From assembly GCA_041392665.1 (NCBI GenBank), contig JAWKLQ010000015.1, positions 62,001-126,000 on the forward strand: a stretch of DNA of 64,000 bases, written 5' to 3'. This document shows, piece by piece, positions 51,962-62,200 of the stretch. The position numbers were made by a program, and so were the translations under genes. The notes beneath the pieces were generated by a model. The model saw only the letters and a program-made list of their open reading frames with translations. It was not told the DNA's origin and made no database searches. Source of the stretch: Flavilitoribacter sp020436695. Lineage in GTDB: Bacteria > Bacteroidota > Bacteroidia > Chitinophagales > Saprospiraceae. Numbering within the stretch: position 1 is the stretch's first letter; each line of letters begins with the position of its first letter.

Positions 51962-54900
51962 ATGCCCGAAGCATTATCCATAAAGAAAAGTGATTCCCGC
52001 TTTCCGGATTGGCTCAACTTTGCCGAACTCCGGAAGGAAGGGCTGGATCATATTGCCAAATTATCGGGGGATCTCTGGACCGATCACAATCTGCACGATC
52101 CGGGTATTACCATCATGGAAGTGCTGATCTATGCCCTGACGGATCTGGGATATCGCAGTCGGCTGGATATCAAAGATCTCTTTGCTAAATCCAAAAATGA
52201 CCCAACTAGTGAAGATAATTTCTACACTGCGGCAGAGATCCTAACCTGTAACCCGCTAACAATTCTGGATTACCGCAAACTGCTGATCGATATTGATGGT
52301 GTGCGAAATGCCTGGCTCATACCGGCCAGCGAGCAGGAGGTGAAACTCTACTTCGATTGCAGAGAAAACGGCAGCCTGACCTATACACGCCCTGCTATAC
52401 AGCCTGTTAAATGTGTGAAAACTGATAGCCTGGGGAATGAAACGACTTACGAGGCAACGATTGATGACTATGAGTTGAAGCTTAGAGGGCTTTACAATGT
52501 ATACCTGGATATAGATCCTGTCCGCCCCAAAGACCAGGCCCGGGGCATGGGAAAAAGCGATGAGTTACCAACAGGACGTATTCTTACCGAGGTGCGTAAC
52601 CGACTGCACCTTCACCGAAATCTATGCGAAGATTTTCTCAATATCAGTATCCTGCAGGACGAACAGATCAGCATATGTGCCGATATTGAACTGACCGAAA
52701 ATGCTGCGGTGAATGAAACCCTGGCCAATATCTATGCGGAACTACAACAACTGGTTTCTCCCAATGTGACTTTTTATTCCCTTGGCCAGATGATAAAAAA
52801 GGAAAAAAGTCTGGAAGATATCTTCCTGGGACGCCCTATGGTTAGGGAAAGCCATGGTTTTATCGACGTAGAAGAATTAAAAAAGCTGGAGATCCCAACC
52901 GAATTACACGCTTCGGATTTCTACCAGGCTATTATGCGTGCAGTTGGAGTGAGAGCCGTACGCAATCTGGTACTGGTTAATATGATCGACGGAATACCAC
53001 AGACTACCGGTGCAGAATGGTGCCTGCAACTGACGGCCAATCACCGGCCCATTTTCTCTCCCGAGCATTCGAATTTCAATTTTTTTAAGAATACACTTCA
53101 GTTTAAGGCTCAAAAGGAGATCGTCATTCAACAGTTCAAACAAAGACTTTCCGATTTTTCCAAAGCCCTACTTAAGGATGCCGACCTGGATTTAAGTGTG
53201 CCTGGAGGGAACTATCGGGAAGACCTGGCTGATTATCTGTCCATACAACACGAATTCCCATTGGTTTACGGGATCGGCGAAGGCGGCCTTCCGGAAAATG
53301 CCAGCAACGAGAGGAAGGTACAGGCCTTACAGCTGAAGTCCTATCTCACGTTCTTCGATCAGGTGCTGGCTGACTATCTGGCTCAATTGTCTCATATCCG
53401 CGATCTGTTTTCCTGGTCAGTTGACCATACTAACGGAAGGGATATTGCCAGGCAAAAGACTTATTTTTCCAATTCTTTAAACAATATACCGGAAATCGAA
53501 AAGTTGATACGCTTTTTCCAATCCGGCATGGAAAAGAAGGAAAACATTGAAGAGGGCGATACCCTGGCTTTTTCGTTGGTGAGTTATGATAATCAGGTGG
53601 AGCGCGATATAGCTGTTCAGCAGCTTATCGATGATTTCAGTCGCCAGGAAAAAGAACTGGAACTGATCGTAAGAAAGGTCGAAGACCAGGATAAATATCA
53701 CTTTGTTTTCCGCAACCAACGCGGAAACAAAGTAGAGCGTCTGATTAGCTCCAATGTATATACTACTCAAAGATCGGCGCAACTGGCCGGGGAGATGCTG
53801 TATTTTTTAGGTACGCTTGCAAGTAGTTATACCAACCTGAACTTTCAGGAAGAACATCGCTATACGTTCAGTTTTATTTATAATCCCGTCGATTACCTCG
53901 ATTACTTACAAACCATAACCGAGAGCAGAAATAACTACCTGCAACGGAGAGAGCGTTTTTTAAATCACCTGCTGGCCCGGTTCGGAGAAGAATTTACGGA
54001 ATACGTACTCCTCATGTTTGCTCTGGATGAAGGGAAAAAAGACCTGGAAGAGGTCGTTGAAGACAAATCGCGTTTTCTTTCTCAGTATGCAGACATTAGT
54101 CGAAATCGTGGCCGGGCTTTCAATTATCTGGATCAGGACCAAATATGGAATACAGATAATGTATCGGGGGTGGAAAAGCGTGTATCCGGCTTAATGGGGC
54201 TGAATGACTGGAGCCGTCGCAATCTGAATAACTTTCAGGTGATACAACGGGAAGAAGGATATCTCTTCCGGGTTTTGGATCATCGGGGGCATGCCCTGTT
54301 TTTCGGAGCGCAGGCTTACCCTGATAAAGTTACAGCCGGTCTTGCCTATCAGCAATTGATCAACTGGCTCGGGCAGGAAATAAATGAATTAGGGTTGAGT
54401 TTTCAGGATCTCGATTGTCCGGAAGAAAGTGTTTTCGGTTTTAAGATTGTGCTACCCCACGGAAAAGATTTTGCCTTTCATCCGCGTACTTACAGCAATC
54501 AGAAGGACCGGGATGATGCCCGGGCGTGTCTGCAAGCTTACTTTGCAGGGCTATCCGGACTCACTACCAGTTTGCAATCCGGAAAGGAGGGATATTATTT
54601 CAGTCTTTTTGATGAAAATGGGGAAGAACTGATATTTGAGAGTAAGTTGGCATACGCAGATGAAAAAGAAGCACTCCTGGCCTGGCATGAGTTTATTTTG
54701 CTGGCCAGAGACAAGGACCTTTATACGGATCATGATGATCCGTTCGCCGATCGATTTTCTTTTACCATCGGGGACCTGGCTATTCATCCACAGTACTATA
54801 ATTCCAGAAAAGACCGGGATATTGCCAAGGAAAGGGTTCATGATTTTATTGTCAGTAAGGATGTGTTTTATCGAATTGAGCAGCTGGCAAACACTTTTAG

Positions 54901-57900
54901 TTGGTCTATTAATGATACGGAGGGCAAACTGCTTTTGGAAAGTGCTCACCGGTTTAAAAGCCCGGACCAAAGTATCAGTGCCTGGTACCGGGTAATGGAC
55001 TGGCTGGATTTGACAGCACATATTAAAGCGGAAGAAGAAGGAGGGCTGTACCGGTTTGTTATCTACGATCCGTATGAGCGGATCATAGCCAGGTCCAGAG
55101 ACTATCCCTCCGATGAAGAGCGCGCTCAAAAGCAGGCGGAGACGGAGCATTTTATTGCAATCTTTCAACAAAAAAGGGGGCCGGTCGTACCGGTGGAAAA
55201 AGCCTTTCACTACGAATTGCAGGATGCACAGGGATCTCCTTTAGTGAGAAGTACTGCCCTGTTCCCCGACCGGACCCGGGCCCAGGCTGCATTCAAAAAT
55301 CTGATAGCTGATGCGGCGAATCTTCACGGAGAGATCCTCAAAACGGAAGGATTTAATGAGTTCCGGATCCAACTGCTGGATGTTTCCGGAGTACTACTTG
55401 CACAATCAATAGGCCCCTATGCCAGTAAGGATGAAGCAGATCAGGCACTTATACTGATCATGGATATCCTGCAGTCTGAAGAACCGGCATTTGCCAGTTA
55501 CGAATTACGGGAGGCTTATCAATTCGTGATATCTTCTTTCGGTTCGGGTGAACCTCTTTTGCAGAGTTATCAATGCTACGCAAGCGAGGAAAAGACTTAT
55601 GTTGCCTATCTCGAGGCTTTGCTGGAAGGGCAGCAACCTGAAAATTACAGCATCACCCGAAGCTCCGGCCATTACAGTTTCAGACTGCAAAATAGCCGCC
55701 GCCGGATCATTGCCGTTTCATCTATTCAATTTGAGGAGGAGCAGGCTTGCCGGGAGGCCATCGACAGAACCCTGAATATCATTATTCGGATCAGGAGCAA
55801 GGTCAACCCTATTTGTTATACGGGGTATCTGATAGTGAGTATTAAAGATGAATCCGGGGAAATTGCTCTACATGGTGAAAAGCAGTTCGGTAAAGAACCG
55901 GAAGCCATCGGTCATTTATATGAGTTGATCGATCTGGGATGCGACCCCACTCACTATGTGATGGAGCGATCGGAAGACGGATGCTGGTATACCTTCAGGC
56001 TGGAAGATAATTTTGAGGTAGCGGCTCGACATTTAGTCTATTATCCTGAGAAAAAAGCTGAAAGAGTCAGAGACGAGATCATTAAATATATCCTGGATAA
56101 TAAATACAATTACCTGATAGCGCTTCGGAAAGGTAAATGGAAGTATCAAGTCCATTGGGAGGCCTGTAATGGCCGCTGTGAAGTGCTCTTGCAGGAAGAA
56201 GACGAACACAATACGGAGCCGGAGGCCCGGAAAGCGATGGATGACCTCATCGCACTTTTGCATGAGCGTGGGGCTTCTGACTACTTTTATCCAACCGTCA
56301 ACGACAAGGGACAGTATTCCTTTGCTGTTGTCGGCGACCGGCCCGAACTCATCATCGCAAGCCATCCCTTTCCCTACGATTCGGCAGAAGAACGGGATAA
56401 GATCATGGCGGATGCTGCGGCTTATTTTGATTTTTTCTTCTACGTGCAGAGAACTGGAGACTTTTCTTTCATTGCTGAAGATAGTACTACGCCTCTCCCC
56501 GAAGGGACACTCTCCGGTCACATCGTTCCGGCATTGGAAATTTGCGGTGATTGTAATGAAAGTGAAGATGCTTCCGACAATCCCGATACTGCTTTGAACA
56601 CCTATTACAGTGGGTTTAAAGTAGCGAAAGAAGAAGAATTCATCGCCCTCCACCCGCATCGCTATAACTGTGAAGCCGATCGGGCGGCTGCACAGGAAGC
56701 CCTCATGACATTGGGAGAATGCCGGGCGTACGAATGGACGATGATCTGTTTTCGGGGAAATAAGATCATCCAGGAGGAAGAGAAAAGATTTTATTTCAAA
56801 ATTGTCGACAGTGAAGACCACGAGGTGGTCTTGTTCAGGAGTGTGGATCGATATGAAAGCCGGGCCATCGCTACGGCTGCTTTCCTGGAACAATGGTCTT
56901 TGATCCTGTCCAATGCCAAACAAAGAAGTCGCTACCGCTGGGAAAATACCGAGGACCCTATTTCCCTGGAAGATGGGCAGGGAAAAGTATTGGCTGTAGT
57001 GCCGGAACGGTTCGACTCAAGATTCAGAATAAAAGAGGCGATTGACCGGCGGGTTAGCTACGCCAGACAACACGTGCTGATCCGGCAGGGAGATCAGTAC
57101 TTATACAGGTTGTGGAATGAGGAAAAAAGGCAGCACGATTGGGAAAGTTCCGCTTCCTATGCCGATGTGCAAGAAGCCGCTGCTGCTTTTGAGCATTTTC
57201 TGGAATTGTTGAGGTATCCGGTTAACTATCTCAAGACAGGAACGAATAGCGCCTGCATTTTTGAGATCAAGCTGGTGGATACTCTTCTGGTCAGCCGAGA
57301 AACTTATCTGGATTGCTACCGCGGTGAAGATATCCCCCAGGACATAGTCGATTGCCCCGAGGCCTGGAATGGCGTCAAGTCTTTCCTCATTCACGCCCAT
57401 GAAGATTATGCCGTATACCCCTATTCACGCTATGCGGATGATTGCCGCTACAGTTTCCGCATGGTAGATGACCGTTACCGCCTGGCTGTACACGTGCGAC
57501 AGTATCATACAATGGCTGAGCGGGAGCAGGCATTGGATTGGCTCTATGCTCAGGTGCAATGCCAATTGAAGAAATGGACCGACGTTGAAGCCGACGTCTG
57601 CACGCTGATCGGACAGGCTTATTATCTGATGAAAAAAAGCGTAACCGATGACACCGGACTAACGGAAGAACCTGCCGGAACCGGTCACCTGGACGAAGAT
57701 ATATTGTGGAGGAGCTATGCTTCCTTTGGTACCGCAGGCAACGCTTTAGCGGCTTATGAAACGGACTACCTTGAAATTATCGAACATGCCCGGGAGATCG
57801 ATTATTATCAATTGATCCTGGAGGAGGGGTATTACCGTGTCGCCCTATCCTCGGATGATGGCAGGATACTGGCCGTAACTCCCTGTAAGTATAAACAGCC

Positions 57901-59287
57901 GGCCGACCGGAAACAGGCTATCATGGAGCGGATCATTCACGCTCGATTGTTCCCGGTGTTTAAAGCGGAAACAGGTTTCGGTTTCCGGTGCTATAGTCTG
58001 GATGCGATCCCTTTGGGGCAGGAAACCAAGCCTGCCGGCGATTGCCCGCCGGTGCCGTCCAATCCATTTGACCTCGATATACCCGGTGAGATCATTTGGG
58101 AAAGTGCCCGTACCTACAAAACAGAAGAAGAGGCCAGGTGTGCATTTGATGAGTTGGTCCGACTCGGCCGCGAAAAATCAAATTATCAGCGCACGGAAGC
58201 GGCTGCATGTGGCCCTTTCGGAGTAGAATTGACCCGGCCGGAGAATGTATTGGCCGAACACCCGTCTTCTTACTGCAGTCGGAGCGATCTGGAAAAAGCC
58301 ATTGAGCGCACCAGGGCTTGTTTCAATGTGGAGGGCTTTCACCTGGTAGAGCACATTTTGCTGCGCCCGACAGTAGGCGTAGGGGAAGAGTATCGGGTAT
58401 TTTTTACCGATAAAGATGAATATGTTTATCAGTTCTCCAATCTGGTTTTCAACGAAAAAGGTAAAGCGGAAGAATTTAAAGGCCAGGTGATTGATAAAAT
58501 GTTGCTTGAATTGAACAAGGCATTACCGCAGGTCGGAATACCAACGAATTACAATCCTAAAAACCGGTGGCTGGGGCTGGTACAATCCCTGCCATATGAA
58601 CTGGTGAGAAAAAACCTGGGTGATCTGCTGCTCGACCTGGACATTTCATTTGGTCTACAGGGAGTCATCAGTCTTCGGAATCAACTTCATGAGCGATTAT
58701 TCGTACAGGGAACGCGCGACGGAATAGAGCCGGATTGGCTGGCACCTGCTTGCCCGGATTGTTGCCACGCGGTTGAAATAGTCGATGAGCAAGCGGACTC
58801 TTTTTGTGATACTTCCCCCTGTGCGGACATGGAAGAGGTAGCTCAGGAAAATGTTTTATCAGTTTTGAGGGGGGGCGTGAAAACGTTGGATAGTAATGGA
58901 AAAGATAATGTATCCTGGTACGTACCCGGGGCAGATCCCTATTCTTTCTGGGCAAGTATAGTGGTCCCCTATTGGCCCAAACGTTTTCAGAATTTAAACT
59001 TCCGTCAGTTTTTTCAAAATACACTGCGTAGAGAAGTACCCGCTCATATTGGACTTCGGATCTGCTGGCTGGATCCCAAACAGATGCGGGAATTTGAAGT
59101 GGCTTACAGAGCCTGGCTTACTGCCATCAGCGGCCGACTGGAATGCGACCTGCAGGAAACGAAATGTGAAATGATCGAAAAACTCTACGGGATGAAAAAC
59201 GTCTATCCACCCGGGCAGATCCACGAGAGTGTTTGTGATGAAGACGATAGAAATACCATATTCCTTGATAAATCTCAATTAGCATAA
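51962..59287 (+). CDS. Giant eCIS wedge protein (Pvc12-like) with large internal repeat array
   Basis: 2441 residues. Conserved ends: N-terminus LWTDHNLHDPGITIMEVLIY and ALTDLGYRSRL (wedge gp6/Pvc12 mark), through about residue 490 (LKSYLTFFDQVLADYLAQLS); C-terminus GFHLVEHILLRP (about 2120), SFWASIVVPYWPKRFQN and RREVPAHIGLRICWL (about 2320-2370). Between residues about 575 and 2120 lies a tandem array of divergent beta-beta-alpha repeats, see the repeat entry. Pvc12 of known eCIS is about 900-1000 residues, so over half the protein is this insertion. It forms the outer wedge of the baseplate; the array presumably extends outward. No frameshift seen. Confidence 0.88.
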   Translation: MPEALSIKKSDSRFPDWLNFAELRKEGLDHIAKLSGDLWTDHNLHDPGITIMEVLIYALTDLGYRSRLDIKDLFAKSKNDPTSEDNFYTAAEILTCNPLTILDYRKLLIDIDGVRNAWLIPASEQEVKLYFDCRENGSLTYTRPAIQPVKCVKTDSLGNETTYEATIDDYELKLRGLYNVYLDIDPVRPKDQARGMGKSDELPTGRILTEVRNRLHLHRNLCEDFLNISILQDEQISICADIELTENAAVNETLANIYAELQQLVSPNVTFYSLGQMIKKEKSLEDIFLGRPMVRESHGFIDVEELKKLEIPTELHASDFYQAIMRAVGVRAVRNLVLVNMIDGIPQTTGAEWCLQLTANHRPIFSPEHSNFNFFKNTLQFKAQKEIVIQQFKQRLSDFSKALLKDADLDLSVPGGNYREDLADYLSIQHEFPLVYGIGEGGLPENASNERKVQALQLKSYLTFFDQVLADYLAQLSHIRDLFSWSVDHTNGRDIARQKTYFSNSLNNIPEIEKLIRFFQSGMEKKENIEEGDTLAFSLVSYDNQVERDIAVQQLIDDFSRQEKELELIVRKVEDQDKYHFVFRNQRGNKVERLISSNVYTTQRSAQLAGEMLYFLGTLASSYTNLNFQEEHRYTFSFIYNPVDYLDYLQTITESRNNYLQRRERFLNHLLARFGEEFTEYVLLMFALDEGKKDLEEVVEDKSRFLSQYADISRNRGRAFNYLDQDQIWNTDNVSGVEKRVSGLMGLNDWSRRNLNNFQVIQREEGYLFRVLDHRGHALFFGAQAYPDKVTAGLAYQQLINWLGQEINELGLSFQDLDCPEESVFGFKIVLPHGKDFAFHPRTYSNQKDRDDARACLQAYFAGLSGLTTSLQSGKEGYYFSLFDENGEELIFESKLAYADEKEALLAWHEFILLARDKDLYTDHDDPFADRFSFTIGDLAIHPQYYNSRKDRDIAKERVHDFIVSKDVFYRIEQLANTFSWSINDTEGKLLLESAHRFKSPDQSISAWYRVMDWLDLTAHIKAEEEGGLYRFVIYDPYERIIARSRDYPSDEERAQKQAETEHFIAIFQQKRGPVVPVEKAFHYELQDAQGSPLVRSTALFPDRTRAQAAFKNLIADAANLHGEILKTEGFNEFRIQLLDVSGVLLAQSIGPYASKDEADQALILIMDILQSEEPAFASYELREAYQFVISSFGSGEPLLQSYQCYASEEKTYVAYLEALLEGQQPENYSITRSSGHYSFRLQNSRRRIIAVSSIQFEEEQACREAIDRTLNIIIRIRSKVNPICYTGYLIVSIKDESGEIALHGEKQFGKEPEAIGHLYELIDLGCDPTHYVMERSEDGCWYTFRLEDNFEVAARHLVYYPEKKAERVRDEIIKYILDNKYNYLIALRKGKWKYQVHWEACNGRCEVLLQEEDEHNTEPEARKAMDDLIALLHERGASDYFYPTVNDKGQYSFAVVGDRPELIIASHPFPYDSAEERDKIMADAAAYFDFFFYVQRTGDFSFIAEDSTTPLPEGTLSGHIVPALEICGDCNESEDASDNPDTALNTYYSGFKVAKEEEFIALHPHRYNCEADRAAAQEALMTLGECRAYEWTMICFRGNKIIQEEEKRFYFKIVDSEDHEVVLFRSVDRYESRAIATAAFLEQWSLILSNAKQRSRYRWENTEDPISLEDGQGKVLAVVPERFDSRFRIKEAIDRRVSYARQHVLIRQGDQYLYRLWNEEKRQHDWESSASYADVQEAAAAFEHFLELLRYPVNYLKTGTNSACIFEIKLVDTLLVSRETYLDCYRGEDIPQDIVDCPEAWNGVKSFLIHAHEDYAVYPYSRYADDCRYSFRMVDDRYRLAVHVRQYHTMAEREQALDWLYAQVQCQLKKWTDVEADVCTLIGQAYYLMKKSVTDDTGLTEEPAGTGHLDEDILWRSYASFGTAGNALAAYETDYLEIIEHAREIDYYQLILEEGYYRVALSSDDGRILAVTPCKYKQPADRKQAIMERIIHARLFPVFKAETGFGFRCYSLDAIPLGQETKPAGDCPPVPSNPFDLDIPGEIIWESARTYKTEEEARCAFDELVRLGREKSNYQRTEAAACGPFGVELTRPENVLAEHPSSYCSRSDLEKAIERTRACFNVEGFHLVEHILLRPTVGVGEEYRVFFTDKDEYVYQFSNLVFNEKGKAEEFKGQVIDKMLLELNKALPQVGIPTNYNPKNRWLGLVQSLPYELVRKNLGDLLLDLDISFGLQGVISLRNQLHERLFVQGTRDGIEPDWLAPACPDCCHAVEIVDEQADSFCDTSPCADMEEVAQENVLSVLRGGVKTLDSNGKDNVSWYVPGADPYSFWASIVVPYWPKRFQNLNFRQFFQNTLRREVPAHIGLRICWLDPKQMREFEVAYRAWLTAISGRLECDLQETKCEMIEKLYGMKNVYPPGQIHESVCDEDDRNTIFLDKSQLA
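53690..58320 (+). repeat. Protein-level tandem array of about two dozen ~50-70 residue repeats in the Pvc12-like protein
   Basis: Units of the form Y-x-F-x-(hydrophobic)-x-D-x-x-G-x-(L/I)-(L/A)-x-S/H-P-x-x-Y-x-S-x-x-(D/E)-(R/A)-x-x-A-helix recur about every 50-70 residues. Two types alternate: type A with ES-like turn and an A-x-x-A-F/W-x-x-L/F helix (ELIFESKLAYADEKEALLAW; IIWESARTYKTEEEARCAFD), and type B with A-x-HP and DR (LAIHPQYYNSRKDRDIAKER; FIALHPHRYNCEADRAAAQE; VLAEHPSSYCSRSDLEKAIE). I count about 10-12 A/B dyads. The units resemble the YegP/DUF1508 fold by eye; this needs profile search. At the DNA level the copies are too diverged to be a recent repeat. Confidence 0.75.
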
Positions 59288-59298
59288 AACCATTGATT

Positions 59299-62200
59299 AT
59301 GCCGATTATCGATCAAAATATATCCTTCCCCTACTTTGTCTCCAATCAGGTTTTGACGGCTAAGGACTTGAATAATATGGTTGAATACCTGTCTAGCCAA
59401 AACCGGCTAAGCAGGGTGCAGATCATTGGAATGGGTATTGTTTCCGGATTAGAGATCGAACCGGTAACTGTCCAGCTCAAAGCAGGAGAACCGGCAGCGG
59501 GGATCCCGGAACAACGCAGACTCCTGCAGATCAATGTTTCTGCCGGGTACGGAGTTACTTCTCTGGGGTATCTGTTTCAGTTCGACCGTCAGGAACTGGA
59601 TTACATCGACAGCGATGTGTCATTAAGGAGAAGCAAGTTCTTCTGCCGGGATGACTCTCGGATTGGTCCTGCCTCTAACGGTGAAGAGCAGATCATTAAG
59701 GTTTGTGAGTTGAGAAATGCTGCTGATGTCAAGACAAACAGCACCTTCCAGAAAATTAGTGATCTAAGCGATAGCGAAGGCAAGATAGTACCGGCCTGGA
59801 GACCTTGTTTTCAAAACAAGGTATTGATCATTTGTCAGGAAGAAGAGATCATTTCCCGCAACAGTTGCTTTAATGATTGTGATGAAAAGGGAGAAGACCG
59901 TAAGTTTCAGTATCGCTTTTTTCTGATCGATAAAGCAGATATACTCAGCATATGGGCGGAGGTGTTTGCCGGAAGTGATTCCGGAGAATCGGGTTCGACT
60001 ACGATTAATTTGACCGAATGTCCTTACATAGAACGATTGGGGTTTGATAAGAATGAAGATGATGCCAGTGAATCCGGGATCAATATTTGTGAACTTACCT
60101 CCTGGGAAAAATTCTATGCGAGTTACAGGCTCATCGCGGAAGACGCCATTCCCCGGATCAGCGCGGCCTACATACAGGTTCGCGATCAGTTTAAGTCCGG
60201 GGCACTGCCGTCTGACGACCTGACGATCATTGATACTCTGGAGACGAACCTGTATACTCTACTGCGAAGCAACTATCCCAATATCGGCCAGATACCGAAA
60301 GATTGCTCCGATATTCAATACATCTATGATTATCTGAGTGACCTGATCGCCGCCTACTGGGAATTTGAACGTGCCACCTACAATTTGAGTATTCCGCAAA
60401 ATACATTATCGGGAAGTCAGCGCAACGAGGTCAACTTCTGTCAGTTCCCTACCTATCTGGCCCTGGGGCAGCTGACCCTATCAGAGGCGATCCTGGGAGT
60501 ACCGGGTATGGTGATAGACAACAGTGGTATGCAATATTTTCCGGGATGTCGTACCGAAAACCAGGGTGGCGGGTTTCAAACAGCCGATCAGGAACGCCTG
60601 CGGATTGCACAACTCCTTTTTTCATCCATGCTGACGATAGCCAACCGGCAGAATATCTGGATACGTACCGACCGGGCAGAGCAGAAAAATATTAACATTA
60701 CCCCGAGCAAGGCGAATGGAGCTGATCTCAGTGAGCGAGCCATCCCGTTTTACTATAACCAGTCTGATGCGCTGATCAGAAGAAACTGGAATGCGAGAGC
60801 CCGGTCATTGGGTACGTGGGACCGAATTCCGCATTATCTGGCATTGGGCAATAAGCCACCTTTTGACCGTCACCTGTTGTATGAAATTGATCGATATGAT
60901 TTCTTTCGCATTGAAGGACATGTAGGAAGAGGAGTTGCTGATGCCAAAGAACAGATCCAGTCGCTCCGGAAGAAATACAATCTTCCGTTCGATATTCAAT
61001 GTGTTCATCTAAACGGTCCTTTCTCACTGGATATCATCGAACACGGGTTTGAATGTCGGGAATTGGATCTACTCTTTCTCCGAATTAAGGAAGAATTGGT
61101 TTGCCATATTGAAGCACAGTTGGAGGTCCTGCATTCTCGTCTCGTTGAATACAGGAAAAATCTGGAGGAGATTAGACGATTAATTCTGCCGGTAAATACA
61201 GTCGCGGAGTTTGAATTAATAGAAGAGAGTTTCTTTACTGAGTTTTTCAAAGTATACGGTACTTCGCCTGCGTTTCCCGATTGTTACAGCCAAACCCTCA
61301 TGGAGCTGGTCAGCCGGCTAAAAGCGAAAAGAGACAGCTTCCTGGAAAGGCTTATGTTCGACCAATTTGCTTCACGCTATCCGGGAATGGAGCATCGGGC
61401 GGGAGTGGAAAAGGGAGGAACCTTTGTGCTGGTTTATAATTATGTACTGAGCTCAGATTTTCGTAACCGTGATGCATTTAAGGACCGCCCTCCCCAGTGG
61501 TTGCCGGCCCAGGGAATAGACCACCTGACAGATGAAGCACTTATCAAACTCGTTCTGGATAATGAAGAGGAAGGATCATCTCTGAGGAGACAATTGCTAT
61601 CCTCGTACATGACCAAGGTAGTTGCGGATTTTTGTTTGCCCTACTACTGTTGTTCTCAGGCCCCGGTGGTGAATTTCGAAGTCAAGTTAGTTAAGGCCAG
61701 TATTATTGTCGAAAAAACGACCTTCTGTTCTGATGAAACTCCTGTCAATGGTACCGTCAGCCCCAAAGGGGGCCTGTTTACCCAGCTTCCAAAAGGGTTT
61801 ACCGAAGTGGTCGATACAAATGATGGGCTTCTTACCGGTTTTACATTTACACCGGCCGATGTTGACGGCTTTATCGATGGCAAAAAGACAATGAGTCTTG
61901 ACTATTTGTATAATGGCCAGTTAACTACACAGACCTTCGTGGTATATGATAATTCTCTACTGGAGAATATTACTCCGGAAGAGATCATCTGTACCAGAAT
62001 ACCTATCTGTGAGATCAATCCGAATACCGGAGATCCTACTCAAACTTTGATCGGGTTTAATTTTGAGTTTGACCTGCCGCCGGATATAATGCCGGATAAC
62101 AGCCTGGATTTTCTGGAAGTTAGCTGGGAAATGGAAATCCCCGATTCATCCCAGCCCGATTCTCTTATCTTTATACCTTTACCGGGTAATACTGCCGAAG

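Noticed and set aside
54551..55210. 219-codon minus-strand frame inside the Pvc12-like gene
   Set aside because: Antisense shadow within the conserved + strand repeat array; no start context or homology.
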